64,000 nt of DNA from an uncultured Sphingomonadaceae bacterium (GCA_947497455.1 CANMGU010000001.1:248001-312000); one strand, 5' to 3'. Counted from the first letter of the stretch, positions 16,496 through 24,365 are shown. Notes: generated from the letters alone by a model not told the origin. A program made the numbers and translations.

Positions 16496-18286
16496 ATGAA
16501 ACATAGATTGCTAATATTGAGCCTAGTCATCTCTATCGCACTCAGTTGGAGTGAAGGGCTCCGTGCACAACAGATGGAAGCGGGCCATCAGCCAGTTGAT
16601 GTTCTGCTTCATCAATTGGTTGTCGCTGCAGATGGAACGCCGCTTGCCATAACGATCTGGAAACCTGAACCGGACAATCGGCGCTATCCAACCGTGCTGG
16701 TTGCCACGCCCTATATTTCCGATGAAGCGCACCCGCGCGCTCGTAAATATGCCGATCGAGGATATGCTATGGCGAGCCTGGATATTCGTGGGCGGGGCGG
16801 ATCGAAAGGTGAGTTTCTTCCATTTAGCGATCATGGTCCAGATATTTGCGACGCAGTTGCTTGGATCAAGGCGCAGTCCTGGTCAGACGGCAATGTTTTG
16901 ATGCGAGGTGGCTCTTATCGCGGCATGACCCAATGGATGGCCGCGCGGTCATGTCCTGGTGAGATTGGGGCGATGATCCCCACTGCCTCTGTTTACCCTG
17001 GGTATGATTTTCCCATCGTCGCTGGCCATCGCAGTCAAAAATATATCGCAGGATGGCTCGGTTTTGTGGCGGGTTCTGCGATGAATCCAAATTTCTATAC
17101 AGACAGTCAGTATTGGCGGGAGCGGGAGCTTGCATCCTACCGTGACCATATTCCCTTCAATGATTATGACATCTTTATCGGCATGCCATCCGAGCATTTT
17201 CAGGCATGGGTGAAAACGCTTTCGGAGCCGGAAGCTTGGGCTTCCACAGCATGGAAGCCGACGGACTATGAACGAATGCAGATGCCTATTCTGACCATTA
17301 CTGGTCATTATGATGGCGACCAACCTGGCGCGCTTCGCTATTTTCGCGAACATCAAGCAGGTGCTTCTCAAAGCGCGGCAAAAAATCACTATTTGGTTAT
17401 CGGGCCTTGGAGCCATGGCGGAACGCGTGAGCCAAGGCAGAAGTTGAGCGAGGGTGTTGAGTTTGGATCGGCAGCAGTGTTTGATATGGACCAGTTTAAC
17501 GTGGACTGGTTCGATTGGCGCCTCGGTCGTAGTCCAAAGCCCGATTTCCTGAAACGCCGGATTGCCTATTATGTCGGCGGTGCGGAAGAGTGGCGATATG
17601 CTGACGAGCTTGAAGAGATTGCTGACAAGCGACGTATGTTTTATCTTTCAGCGAAGTCGGATGAAGCTTATGAAGTTTTCCGTTCGGGGCATCTTGTCGA
17701 TGCCCCAAACGACGGTGAGACATCGCACCGTTTCAAAAGCGATCCTTTGGACACCAGTCCTGCAGACCTCACAGATATAGATTGGAATGCTATTCGTGAT
17801 GGTGCCCTTCGATCGACGGCACCGGCGTATATGCCGGAAACACTGGTTTTTCACTCACCTCCCATGGTGGACGGACTGACCTTGGCCGGCCAAATGCATC
17901 TGAAGCTCTATCTGGAAATGGATACGCCGGATGCTGATATCTTCGTGACAGTTTATGCCATTTTCCCGGACGGAAAGCCGCTTTACCTGGGCGGAGACGT
18001 TGTGCGCGCGAGGTTTCGCGATGGCCTAAAACCGCAGCTGGTTACGCCAGGTGAGGTGCAGGCCTACACATTTGAAAATTTCCTCTGGAATGCTTGGGCG
18101 TTACCTGCAGGAACTCGTCTGCGTCTTACTGTTGGACCCTATAATGATCCTTCCGCACAGAAGAACTATAACTCTGGCGGCAAGCTCGGATTTGAAACCG
18201 GTGACGATGCTCGTGTGGCGCAAATTAAACTTCATCACAACTCTGAGTATCCAAGCGTTCTGGAGCTGCCAGTCGTTGCCGATTAG
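16496..18286 (+). CDS. Secreted CocE/NonD-family hydrolase
   Basis: 596 residues from ATG 16496. Signal peptide MKHRLLILSLVISIALSWS ending near LRA|QQ. The family's X-Pro dipeptidyl-peptidase/CocE layout is clear: TIWKPEPDNRRYPTVLVATP, ASLDIRGRGGS, nucleophile elbow RGGSYRG with S140, ITGHYDGDQPG for the acid, GPWSHGG for the histidine, then a C-terminal jelly-roll (LVFHSPPMVDGLTLAGQMHL). Relatives include cocaine esterase, glutaryl-7-ACA acylase and alpha-amino acid ester hydrolases, which release amino acids from esters or beta-lactams. That last group fits its neighbours, all amino acid enzymes. It follows the dehydratase by 97 bases and may have its own start signal. Confidence 0.88.
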   Translation: MKHRLLILSLVISIALSWSEGLRAQQMEAGHQPVDVLLHQLVVAADGTPLAITIWKPEPDNRRYPTVLVATPYISDEAHPRARKYADRGYAMASLDIRGRGGSKGEFLPFSDHGPDICDAVAWIKAQSWSDGNVLMRGGSYRGMTQWMAARSCPGEIGAMIPTASVYPGYDFPIVAGHRSQKYIAGWLGFVAGSAMNPNFYTDSQYWRERELASYRDHIPFNDYDIFIGMPSEHFQAWVKTLSEPEAWASTAWKPTDYERMQMPILTITGHYDGDQPGALRYFREHQAGASQSAAKNHYLVIGPWSHGGTREPRQKLSEGVEFGSAAVFDMDQFNVDWFDWRLGRSPKPDFLKRRIAYYVGGAEEWRYADELEEIADKRRMFYLSAKSDEAYEVFRSGHLVDAPNDGETSHRFKSDPLDTSPADLTDIDWNAIRDGALRSTAPAYMPETLVFHSPPMVDGLTLAGQMHLKLYLEMDTPDADIFVTVYAIFPDGKPLYLGGDVVRARFRDGLKPQLVTPGEVQAYTFENFLWNAWALPAGTRLRLTVGPYNDPSAQKNYNSGGKLGFETGDDARVAQIKLHHNSEYPSVLELPVVAD

Positions 18287-18298
18287 TCCATCCGCAAG

Positions 18299-18361
18299 TG
18301 CTGATTGTTCTCTGGTCTTGGGCAGCTTTATGCTTTCCCTTTTCAGACTGAACAATCAGCA
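18299..18361. repeat. 12-bp inverted repeat between convergent genes
   Basis: TGCTGATTGTTC (18299-18310) and GAACAATCAGCA (18350-18361) are perfect arms separated by 39 bases, with outer ATCCG/CGGAT at 18290-18294 and 18367-18371. It lies between the ends of the CocE hydrolase and GST genes. With no T-tract it is not a standard terminator; it could be a terminator-like structure in both directions or a small mobile remnant. Confidence 0.4.
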
Positions 18362-18424
18362 AGTTTCGGATGATAATCAGACAAGCATCTGGCAGGAAAG
18401 CGCTTCGAGCTTGATCTGCTTACT

Positions 18425-19033
18425 CTATACTGGCCATGATGGTCTTTCGCGAAGTGCAGTTTCCCAGCGCTTTACATTCTCAAATTCTTCCGGAACCGGC
18501 ATTTCGGCAAACTGGCAGATCATTAAAGCTGCCATGCCAGTTATGTCAGCCACGGAGAAATTGTCTTCACAAACATAAGTACGCCCGTCTGCCAATTCCG
18601 CATCCAGCCATGCCCATCTCTTGTTTTGGAGACGCTTTTGTGTATCGGCATAGGCGGGGATCTGTTCAAACTTGTCGGCGAAAAACGGAAAGCTGTGGCG
18701 CCCCACTTCGCCAACCGGCCCCATTATCTGCTGCTCCATCCGGCGAGACCACATATCTACTTTTGCGGTCTCTAGGGCATCCGTTCCCATGAGTGGGACC
18801 TCTGGATGAAGCGCCTCGAGATAGCGGCAGATTGCAAGGCTCTCTGTTAAAATTGTGCCATCATCGAGTTCGAGAACCGGTATCTCACCGAGTGAGTTTT
18901 TCTGCAGAAACGCAGCTTTCCGAGCTTCACCTGCAGGAACATCGATGTTCTCGCTTGGAATTTCAATTCCTTTCTCAGCAAGGAATACACTGACACGGAG
19001 ACCATTGGGTGATTGACCATTATATAATTTCAT
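18425..19033 (-). CDS. Glutathione S-transferase
   Basis: 202 residues, AAGGAAGAG before the start. N-terminal thioredoxin-like domain (MKLYNGQSPNGLRVSVFLAE, NSLGEIPVLELDDGTILTES, AICRYLEALHPEVPL) and a helical C-terminal domain (YVCEDNFSVADITGMAAL). A catalytic serine or tyrosine cannot be named with confidence; S8 lies where theta/beta-type enzymes place theirs. It is divergent from an ArsR regulator, with a large composite dyad between them, so it likely responds to that regulator. Confidence 0.88.
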   Translation of the reverse strand: MKLYNGQSPNGLRVSVFLAEKGIEIPSENIDVPAGEARKAAFLQKNSLGEIPVLELDDGTILTESLAICRYLEALHPEVPLMGTDALETAKVDMWSRRMEQQIMGPVGEVGRHSFPFFADKFEQIPAYADTQKRLQNKRWAWLDAELADGRTYVCEDNFSVADITGMAALMICQFAEMPVPEEFENVKRWETALRERPSWPV

Positions 19034-19051
19034 CTTGTCTCTTCCTTTGGA

Positions 19052-19116
19052 TTAACTGAACTGATTGGTTGACTAAATCAAAAATATGTCTATAGTCAAC
19101 CATTAAGTTCAGTTAA
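19052..19116. promoter_or_regulatory. Composite dyad, candidate ArsR operator
   Basis: Two nested perfect inverted repeats share one centre: TTAACTGAACT/AGTTCAGTTAA (19052-19062 and 19106-19116) and GGTTGACT/AGTCAACC (19067-19074 and 19094-19101). They fill the 98-bp gap between the GST gene and the ArsR gene and end five bases before the latter's ribosome site. The symmetry suggests two ArsR dimers controlling both directions. Confidence 0.6.
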
Positions 19117-19131
19117 TATCTGGAGATTGAA

Positions 19132-19446
19132 ATGCAGCAACTCGATGTGGTTTTTACTGCGCTTGGTGACGGTACGAGGCGGGCAATTCTCGCACGTCTT
19201 GCAAACGGCGAAACGCCGCTGTCTGAGGTGGCGGAACCATTTGACATGTCTCAGACCGCCGTTTCCAAACATGTAAGAGTATTGTCTGACGCCGGTTTGG
19301 TCGAAGTAAAAAAACGAGGCCGAACGCGTTACTGCAGCCTTCAGGCCGAGCCGATGAAAAATGCTGCTGCATGGCTGGAGCATTACCAGCAATTCTGGAG
19401 CAATCAATTTGCCAATCTCGCCGAACATCTGGAGCGGGATCAATGA
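19132..19446 (+). CDS. ArsR-family winged-helix regulator
   Basis: 104 residues with GGAG ahead of the ATG. Typical ArsR/SdpR winged helix: LDVVFTALGDGTRRAILARL, PLSEVAEPFDMSQTAVSKHV, LSDAGLVEVKKRGRTRYCSL. There are no metal-binding Cys clusters, so it belongs to the branch paired with AHSA1 proteins rather than the metal sensors. It overlaps the downstream AHSA1 gene by four bases. The dyad upstream (19052-19116) is its likely binding site. Confidence 0.9.
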   Translation: MQQLDVVFTALGDGTRRAILARLANGETPLSEVAEPFDMSQTAVSKHVRVLSDAGLVEVKKRGRTRYCSLQAEPMKNAAAWLEHYQQFWSNQFANLAEHLERDQ

Positions 19447-19937
19447 ACCTATCTTTCCTGCAGTCACCACATGGCGAGGAGCCAGTTTTAGTTTCTGGAC
19501 TTTTCAAAGCCTCGCCAGACCGTGTATTTCGTGCATGGACGGACGAAGGAGAAATTGAACAATGGTTCGGACCAGGGCCAGGACGAGTGAAAGTTGCGGA
19601 GATTGATCTTCGCGTTGGAGGGAATTGGCGGTTTGATTTTGGCTTGGACAATGGGCGACGCGATGTCCTGTTCGGTCAGTATCTCCAGATCGAAAGGGGA
19701 CAGCGCCTTGTGTTCAGTTATGCGCATGAACGGACGCTTGAAAATGGCCATGTGGAAACAACGCAGACGTCCCAAGTTTCCATCACGTTCGAACCGTCCG
19801 GTGAAGATACGTTTGTACGCTTGATGCATGAACGGATCGTGCGCTTAGAGGGTCGTCTGGGTGTCGGAGAAGGCTGGTGCGGTACGTTTGCCAATTTGGA
19901 GAGGCGATTCATTTCCGATGCGACGATAATATCTTGA
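19443..19937 (+). CDS. AHSA1/SRPBCC protein
   Basis: 164 residues, starting in an ATGA overlap with the ArsR stop. AHSA1-type fold: VSGLFKASPDRVFRAWTDEG, IEQWFGPGPGRVKVAEIDLR, GNWRFDFGLDNGRRDVLFGQ, FVRLMHERI, and a C-terminal helix (EGWCGTFANLERRF). ArsR-AHSA1 pairs are common in proteobacteria and probably bind hydrophobic or electrophilic ligands; the function of this one is unknown. Confidence 0.85.
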   Translation: MNLSFLQSPHGEEPVLVSGLFKASPDRVFRAWTDEGEIEQWFGPGPGRVKVAEIDLRVGGNWRFDFGLDNGRRDVLFGQYLQIERGQRLVFSYAHERTLENGHVETTQTSQVSITFEPSGEDTFVRLMHERIVRLEGRLGVGEGWCGTFANLERRFISDATIIS

Positions 19938-19969
19938 CCTGGAAACCTATCTAGCAGTTTGCTGTTTTC

Positions 19970-20131
19970 TTACTCGCCCCTCATGGCGGTACCGACAAAT
20001 CCACCTGCAATTCCCAATCCCATGGTGACGCCTATACCCACGCCACTGAACGTCTCATTGAAAAGAAAATACGAGATCAGGACGCCAAGCAGGCCACCTA
20101 ATGCAACACCGAGTAATATCCGGGTGATCAT
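19970..20131 (-). CDS. Small glycine-rich membrane protein
   Basis: 53 residues from the ATG at 20131, chosen because GGGAGG lies ten bases upstream. Two hydrophobic helices with glycine-zipper spacing (LLGVALGGLLGVLISYFLF and VGIGVTMGLGIAGGFVGTA). I do not recognise the family. It may be a small inner-membrane protein; the downstream ArsR-AHSA1 unit converges on it. Confidence 0.5.
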   Translation of the reverse strand: MITRILLGVALGGLLGVLISYFLFNETFSGVGIGVTMGLGIAGGFVGTAMRGE

Positions 20132-20160
20132 TATCTTCTGCCTCCCAGATGCGTTTTTCA

Positions 20161-20586
20161 CTACTTTCCCATGGCAAGTTTGAGTGTCATTTCTTGACTG
20201 GCTTCGTGCAAATAGCGGCCAGTCTCGACGAAACCGTAGCGATCGTAGAAGCGCCTTCCTACCGCGTTCTTCTCGAACACTTCAACGTGGAGATGGCCTT
20301 TCTTTTCGACTGCATAATCCACCATGTTCTTGCCTAACCTTCTGCCATGATAATCCGGGTCAAGAAATAGTCCTCCTATTTCATTGTCGATCATCGCGAT
20401 AAAGCCGACGGGTTTATTGTTACATTCGGTCACCCATGTTTGTGCATGTGGCAGGTATATTTTGCGTAGGTTCGACGCTTCCTGCTCGACAAATTGGGGT
20501 GAAAGAAATGGATGGGCAATTACACTTGCGGATCGCCAAATCGCCACCAAAGCGTCAGTATCATCTTCTCGGTATTCTCGGATCAT
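20161..20586 (-). CDS. GNAT-family N-acetyltransferase
   Basis: 141 residues. GNAT fold with N-terminal MIREYREDDTDALVAIWRSA, the acetyl-CoA loop around LFLDPDYHGRRLGKNMVDYA (R/Q-x-x-G-x-G/A variant) and the last motif VFEKNAVGRRFYDRYGFVET. Resembles YjaB-type acetyltransferases. It would transfer acetyl to a small amine or a protein N-terminus; the substrate is not evident. It is followed by the small membrane protein on the same strand. Confidence 0.88.
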   Translation of the reverse strand: MIREYREDDTDALVAIWRSASVIAHPFLSPQFVEQEASNLRKIYLPHAQTWVTECNNKPVGFIAMIDNEIGGLFLDPDYHGRRLGKNMVDYAVEKKGHLHVEVFEKNAVGRRFYDRYGFVETGRYLHEASQEMTLKLAMGK

Positions 20587-20604
20587 CTTTATCTTCCATC
20601 CTAT

Positions 20605-20958
20605 TCAGTGGGTTGTGCCCGGATCAAATAGCTTGGAATCCGTATACAAGGTCATTGAGGCGAGCTTGTCGCCGCGAAATTCGATCACGTCGCACATTGG
20701 TATTTTTGTACCTATGTCGAGCACGTAGAGGTGCACCAAATTATCACCTTCAGCGATCATCTTGGAATCGGTTACCGTGCCATCAAACTCCAGCAATGAT
20801 TGCACGAATGCATCGGGTGTGTCTTGGCTCCCCATGGAGCTTGTAAATGTGAAGTCGTCGGTCAAAGCCGACCGAATTTGGTCGGCATCTTTGATCGTCG
20901 CCCCTTGATAAAACCTATCTAGGGTCTCTTGGCGTTCCAAAGTAAGCGCGGATGTCAT
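20605..20958 (-). CDS. SnoaL/NTF2-like protein
   Basis: 117 residues from ATG 20958, chosen for GGAGAGG five bases upstream. Cone-shaped alpha+beta NTF2-like fold: RQETLDRFYQGATIKDADQI, LTDDFTFTSSMG, VQSLLEFDGTV, MCDVIEFRGDKLASMTLYTD. Such small proteins act as isomerases, hydrolases or ligand binders; no catalytic Asp/His pair is clear. Neighbouring GNAT gene 18 bases downstream on the same strand. Confidence 0.75.
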   Translation of the reverse strand: MTSALTLERQETLDRFYQGATIKDADQIRSALTDDFTFTSSMGSQDTPDAFVQSLLEFDGTVTDSKMIAEGDNLVHLYVLDIGTKIPMCDVIEFRGDKLASMTLYTDSKLFDPGTTH

Positions 20959-21037
20959 GATAACCTCTCCTAAAGCTGAGTCATAGAAAATAGTGGTTGA
21001 GCAGCCATCCACCTGACCAAAGACAAATCACGTGCTG

Positions 21038-21379
21038 CTAAACGATAGAGAACAAGCCTATAAATGGGTTGCCGATGTACATGCGCGCTGCGTGCAAAAG
21101 ACGACCCAGAAAAAACACAATAGCAAGGCTCCAAAGCAGAGTTCCGGATGCGCCAGTATACTCCATCAGTCCGATACCGAGGATCACCATGGGTGCAATT
21201 TCAACAAAGTTGCCGTGTGCCCTTATACGGCCGCGCAGAATATCATCGCCGTTGTCGCCGAACTGGATACCGCCAAGAACAGCGCGTCGCGCAGTCACCA
21301 TGACACTGAGAATAACCAGTAAAAACAGGAGCGACCCTGTCAGTGTCATGGTGACCGGAAGAACTGGGATTTCAGTCAT
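21038..21379 (-). CDS. MAPEG-family membrane protein
   Basis: 113 residues from ATG 21379, eight bases inside the end of the upstream AHSA1 gene. Four membrane segments with MAPEG signatures: ILSVMVTARRAVLGGIQFGD, RGRIRAHGNFVEIAPMVILG, FLGRLLHAARMYIGN. MAPEG proteins are membrane glutathione transferases or peroxidases. Together with the three-gene overlap (ArsR, AHSA1, MAPEG) this suggests a membrane-level detoxification unit. Confidence 0.85.
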   Translation of the reverse strand: MTEIPVLPVTMTLTGSLLFLLVILSVMVTARRAVLGGIQFGDNGDDILRGRIRAHGNFVEIAPMVILGIGLMEYTGASGTLLWSLAIVFFLGRLLHAARMYIGNPFIGLFSIV

Positions 21380-21854
21380 TTTGTTTTTCCGTGTGGAGAT
21401 TTGAAACGGATATCGTGAGAAAATAGGGTTCGAGCCGGTCCAGCGTGCTTTCCCATCCTGCAGCATGGCGCTCGCAGGCTGATTGTGGCAATTTCTCGTG
21501 TGTGAGATTGATCTCTGTGCAGTCACGTTTTGCAATAAATCTAATGATAACGAGCGTCGGAATGTTAGCGTGCGGATCCGGTTCCTCCCAATTCCAGGAA
21601 AATGCGATCTGTCTGGGCCGCTCGACTATTTCGAATTTTCCGTTCACATTCGGCTGAGTTCCGTCTGGCATTCTGTAAAGTAGACGGAATTTTCCTTGTT
21701 CGCGAAAAGCAAACTCTTCGAACTGGACGCTGATATCCGGACTTGGTGAGAACCATAGCGAAAGCGCTTCAGTAGAAGAAAACGCGTCAAACACTCTTGC
21801 GGGACTGCCCTTTATCAGACGACGGACACAAACAGATTGCAGCGGGTTAGCCAT
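21372..21854 (-). CDS. AHSA1/SRPBCC protein
   Basis: 160 residues; the start lies eight bases inside the ArsR gene. AHSA1-type fold: VCVRRLIKGSPARVFDAFSS, TEALSLWFSPSPDISVQFEE, FSWNWEEPDPHANIPTLVII, HAAGWESTLDRLEPYF. Middle gene of a tightly overlapping set of regulator, ligand-binding protein and membrane enzyme. Ligand unknown. Confidence 0.85.
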   Translation of the reverse strand: MANPLQSVCVRRLIKGSPARVFDAFSSTEALSLWFSPSPDISVQFEEFAFREQGKFRLLYRMPDGTQPNVNGKFEIVERPRQIAFSWNWEEPDPHANIPTLVIIRFIAKRDCTEINLTHEKLPQSACERHAAGWESTLDRLEPYFLTISVSNLHTEKQND

Positions 21855-22212
21855 CGTCTTGTTCTCCTTGCGCTTTCATTGAATCGACTTCACCCAAAAA
21901 TTCCTCAAGACAATCCAAAGTGCCTTCCCAGAATTTTTTGTGGCGCACTATCCAATCACCGGCTTCATCCATCGGTCCAGTAACGAGTTCGAAATGGTGA
22001 GTCCGCCCATCAACATCGCGCTTAACTAGGCCAGCTGTTTCCAAGACTTTCAGATGTTTGGATATCGTAGGTTGCGCCGCATCGAATGGTTGGCAAAGCT
22101 CACTGGCCGACTTGGCACCATTGGTTGCAAGCACCGCGAGAATCTCACGCCGGGTTCGATCGCCAAGAGCATGGAAAGTCCGGTCGAGAGATGAATGATA
22201 TTGTATAGCCAT
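21847..22212 (-). CDS. ArsR-family winged-helix regulator
   Basis: 121 residues. Winged helix LDRTFHALGDRTRREILAVL, SELCQPFDAAQPTISKHLKV, LETAGLVKRDVDGRTHHFEL. No metal-site cysteines; AHSA1-paired branch, like the gene at 19132 but clearly diverged. Its ATG (22210-22212) sits inside a perfect 18-bp palindrome, so binding there would block both transcription and initiation. No ribosome site precedes the start, which fits a leaderless or nearly leaderless mRNA. Confidence 0.88.
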   Translation of the reverse strand: MAIQYHSSLDRTFHALGDRTRREILAVLATNGAKSASELCQPFDAAQPTISKHLKVLETAGLVKRDVDGRTHHFELVTGPMDEAGDWIVRHKKFWEGTLDCLEEFLGEVDSMKAQGEQDDG

Positions 22213-22221
22213 ATGGCTATA
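22204..22221. promoter_or_regulatory. Perfect 18-bp palindrome over the ArsR start codon
   Basis: TATAGCCATATGGCTATA is fully symmetric, and the start codon of the leftward ArsR gene occupies 22212-22210 within it. This is the expected form of an autorepressor site for SdpR-like ArsR proteins. The flanks are AT-rich. Confidence 0.65.
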
Positions 22222-22277
22222 TATAAATTGTTGCCGCGCGATGTCAACAGGTGGCCGGATAGACGGTGGGACCAGAT

Positions 22278-22323
22278 TTTATCGCAATCCCACTGATGGG
22301 AGATTGAATCCTGCAGCGATAAA
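22278..22323 (-). other. Stem structure downstream of the old yellow enzyme gene
   Basis: TTTATCGC (22278-22285) pairs with GCGATAAA (22316-22323), and inside it AATCCC pairs with GGGATT apart from a bulge. It lies after the stop of the leftward enzyme gene at 22392 and may act as a terminator, although the U-tract is poor. Confidence 0.35.
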
Positions 22324-22391
22324 CAATGCGTTTATTTGATTGAAGTAGCGTCCATGTTCGAAAGCAACACAATCATCGAACCAAGGTCACT

Positions 22392-23501
22392 TTACACCGC
22401 CAGAGCTTCTTCTCGACTAAATGGCGGATAGTCAGTGTAACCGGTCGCCCCGCCGCCGTAGAAAGTTGATTTGTCGACTCTGTTAAGTGGAATATTTTCC
22501 TGGAACCGGCGGACCAAATCAGGATTGGCCAAGAATGCCGCTCCAAAGGAGATCAAATCGGCATGTCCACTTCGAATGGCGTCCTGAGCCCGTTCTTTGT
22601 TATATCCATTATTGGCAATATAGGCTCCCGGGAAAAGCTTGCGCAGCCGAACATAGTCTATTGTTCGAGGCGCTCCCACAACATGGCCGGTAATGTCCAT
22701 ACTTGTTTCCAGCACATGAAGGTATCCGAGGCCACGGTGGGCTAAGCGTTCAACAATGTTTTCGAAGTGCGACTGTGGATCGGAATCTGACATGCTGTTG
22801 AACAGGTTTTCCGGCGATAGCCTTAAACCCACTCGGTCAACTGGATAGATCTCGGTCACTGTGTCCAATATTTCGTTGAGGAAGCGCATTCGGTTTGCAA
22901 CATTTCCACCATATTCGTCGCAGCGTTGGTTGGTCCCATCCCTGAGAAACTGATCAACTAGATATCCATTCCCACCATGCACCTCGACCCCATCGAACCC
23001 GGCGAGCAAGCAGTTTTCAGCGGCCATGCGATATTGTTTGACGATGCCCTTGATTTCAGAAATTTCAAGGGCACGCGGAGTCTCAAAGGGTTTGTACCCC
23101 TCAGCGGTGAACGCCACTCCGTCCGGCTGGAGGGCCGATGGCGCGACGGGAATTGCATTGTCCGGCTGGTGGCTACTGTGAGAAATGCGACCGCAATGCT
23201 GCAGTTGGGCGAAGATGAGTCCGCCTTGCGAGTGAACCGTGTTAACAACGCGCAACCACCCCGCCGTTTGCTCCGGGGTAAAGATCCCGGGCGTGTTTGG
23301 ATAGCCTATGCCCTGATGCGATACAGGCACAGATTCCGTGATGATCAAGCCCGCAGAAGCGCGTTGCTGATAATGTTCGGCCATCAACGCCGTCGGCACA
23401 CCTTCTGGTGTGGCCCTGCTGCGCGACAGGGGGGCCATTACCATACGGTTTGACAGCTTGAGATCACCGATTTGGCCGCGAGAGAATAGGTCAGAATTCA
23501 T
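22392..23501 (-). CDS. Old yellow enzyme family alkene reductase
   Basis: 369 residues, AAGGAAAA before the ATG. FMN-dependent TIM barrel of the NemA/OYE family: LSNRMVMAPLSRSRATPEGV, FAQLQHCGRISHSSH with the FMN-site HxGR, VEVHGGNGYLVDQFLRDGTN, VGLRLSPENLF, LISFGAAFLANPDLV. It reduces electron-poor C=C bonds or nitro groups with NAD(P)H. Divergent from a TetR regulator, with three 18-bp operator-like boxes between; such pairs (compare NemR-NemA) respond to electrophiles. Confidence 0.92.
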   Translation of the reverse strand: MNSDLFSRGQIGDLKLSNRMVMAPLSRSRATPEGVPTALMAEHYQQRASAGLIITESVPVSHQGIGYPNTPGIFTPEQTAGWLRVVNTVHSQGGLIFAQLQHCGRISHSSHQPDNAIPVAPSALQPDGVAFTAEGYKPFETPRALEISEIKGIVKQYRMAAENCLLAGFDGVEVHGGNGYLVDQFLRDGTNQRCDEYGGNVANRMRFLNEILDTVTEIYPVDRVGLRLSPENLFNSMSDSDPQSHFENIVERLAHRGLGYLHVLETSMDITGHVVGAPRTIDYVRLRKLFPGAYIANNGYNKERAQDAIRSGHADLISFGAAFLANPDLVRRFQENIPLNRVDKSTFYGGGATGYTDYPPFSREEALAV

Positions 23502-23512
23502 GAGTTTTCCTT

Positions 23513-23618
23513 ATCGGTCAATTGTCCTAAAAATGCAATTAGGACAATTGACCTAATTAATCAAGATACTTTTATTAAAGGTAAATACCTACATTGACAA
23601 ATAGGGCAATTGACCTAT
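23513..23618. promoter_or_regulatory. Three TetR operator-like boxes and a promoter
   Basis: Three near-palindromes centred on CAATTG share the form TTAGGNCAATTGNCCTAA: ATCGGTCAATTGTCCTAA (23513-23530), TTAGGACAATTGACCTAA (23539-23556) and ATAGGGCAATTGACCTAT (23601-23618). The third lies between TTGACA (23594-23599) and TATTAT (23616-23621), a rightward promoter for the TetR gene. The first two lie just before the old yellow enzyme start. Both directions would be repressed. Confidence 0.7.
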
Positions 23619-23780
23619 TATATCAATCGTTCGATAAGCGGATGCGGGGCTTTGTTGATCCAGTAGCAAGAGGCTTTTTGAAGGATCTTTGTTAAAGTCC
23701 GCTCACGTTGGATGTTGATGCTTCACTTGTCTTTTTACTGGCTGGTGGCACCAAGCGACGCATTATTGAAGGAACAGGAC

Positions 23781-24365
23781 ATGAAAAGCTCTGAAACACG
23801 GGAGAAAATCATAACCGCTTTGGACACTCTCTATTATGAGCGTGGTTTCGAGGCTACGTCTTTCGCCGATGTAGCGGAAATCGTTGGCATCTCGCGTGGA
23901 AATTTTTACTACCATTTCAAGACAAAGGACGAGATGCTGGATGCGGTGATTGAACGCCGTATCTTGGAAAGAACCGCAATGCTGGATGGCTGGATCGATG
24001 CTGGCCAATCCCCGAAACAATGCGTCGCCAGCTTCATCCGCATTTTGCTTATGAACAATCAGAAGATCCGATCCTACGGGTGTCCTGTCGGGACGTTGTT
24101 TTCAGAATTGTCGAAATTGAACCATCCCGGTGAATCTGGTGCGCGTGAACTTTATGATCTTTTTCGCGTCTGGCTGAAACGACGCTTCGAAGCGATGGGA
24201 AAGAGCGATGATGCTGATGCTCTGGCCATGCATATCCTGGCGCGAAGTCAAGGCGCAGCCAGTCTCGCCAATGCTTATCCGGACGAGCCGTTTCTGGAAC
24301 AGGAGGTCCAACAAATGCTGGCTTGGCTGGACGCAATTGCGGACGGAATGCAGATCAAGACTTAG
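23781..24365 (+). CDS. TetR-family regulator
   Basis: 194 residues from ATG 23781 (AGGA just upstream). TetR helix-turn-helix: TREKIITALDTLYYERGFEA, TSFADVAEIVGISRGNFYYH, FKTKDEMLDAVIERR. The C-terminal ligand domain contains SYGCPVGTLFSELSKLNHPG, a Cys-containing stretch shared with electrophile-sensing TetR proteins. Divergent from the old yellow enzyme gene and followed after 12 bases by YciI and Tag genes. Confidence 0.9.
   Translation: MKSSETREKIITALDTLYYERGFEATSFADVAEIVGISRGNFYYHFKTKDEMLDAVIERRILERTAMLDGWIDAGQSPKQCVASFIRILLMNNQKIRSYGCPVGTLFSELSKLNHPGESGARELYDLFRVWLKRRFEAMGKSDDADALAMHILARSQGAASLANAYPDEPFLEQEVQQMLAWLDAIADGMQIKT

Noticed and set aside
12163..18286. Mobile element bounded by the inverted repeats at 12163 and 18299
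   Set aside because: The two repeats differ in sequence, no transposase is present and there are no target-site duplications.
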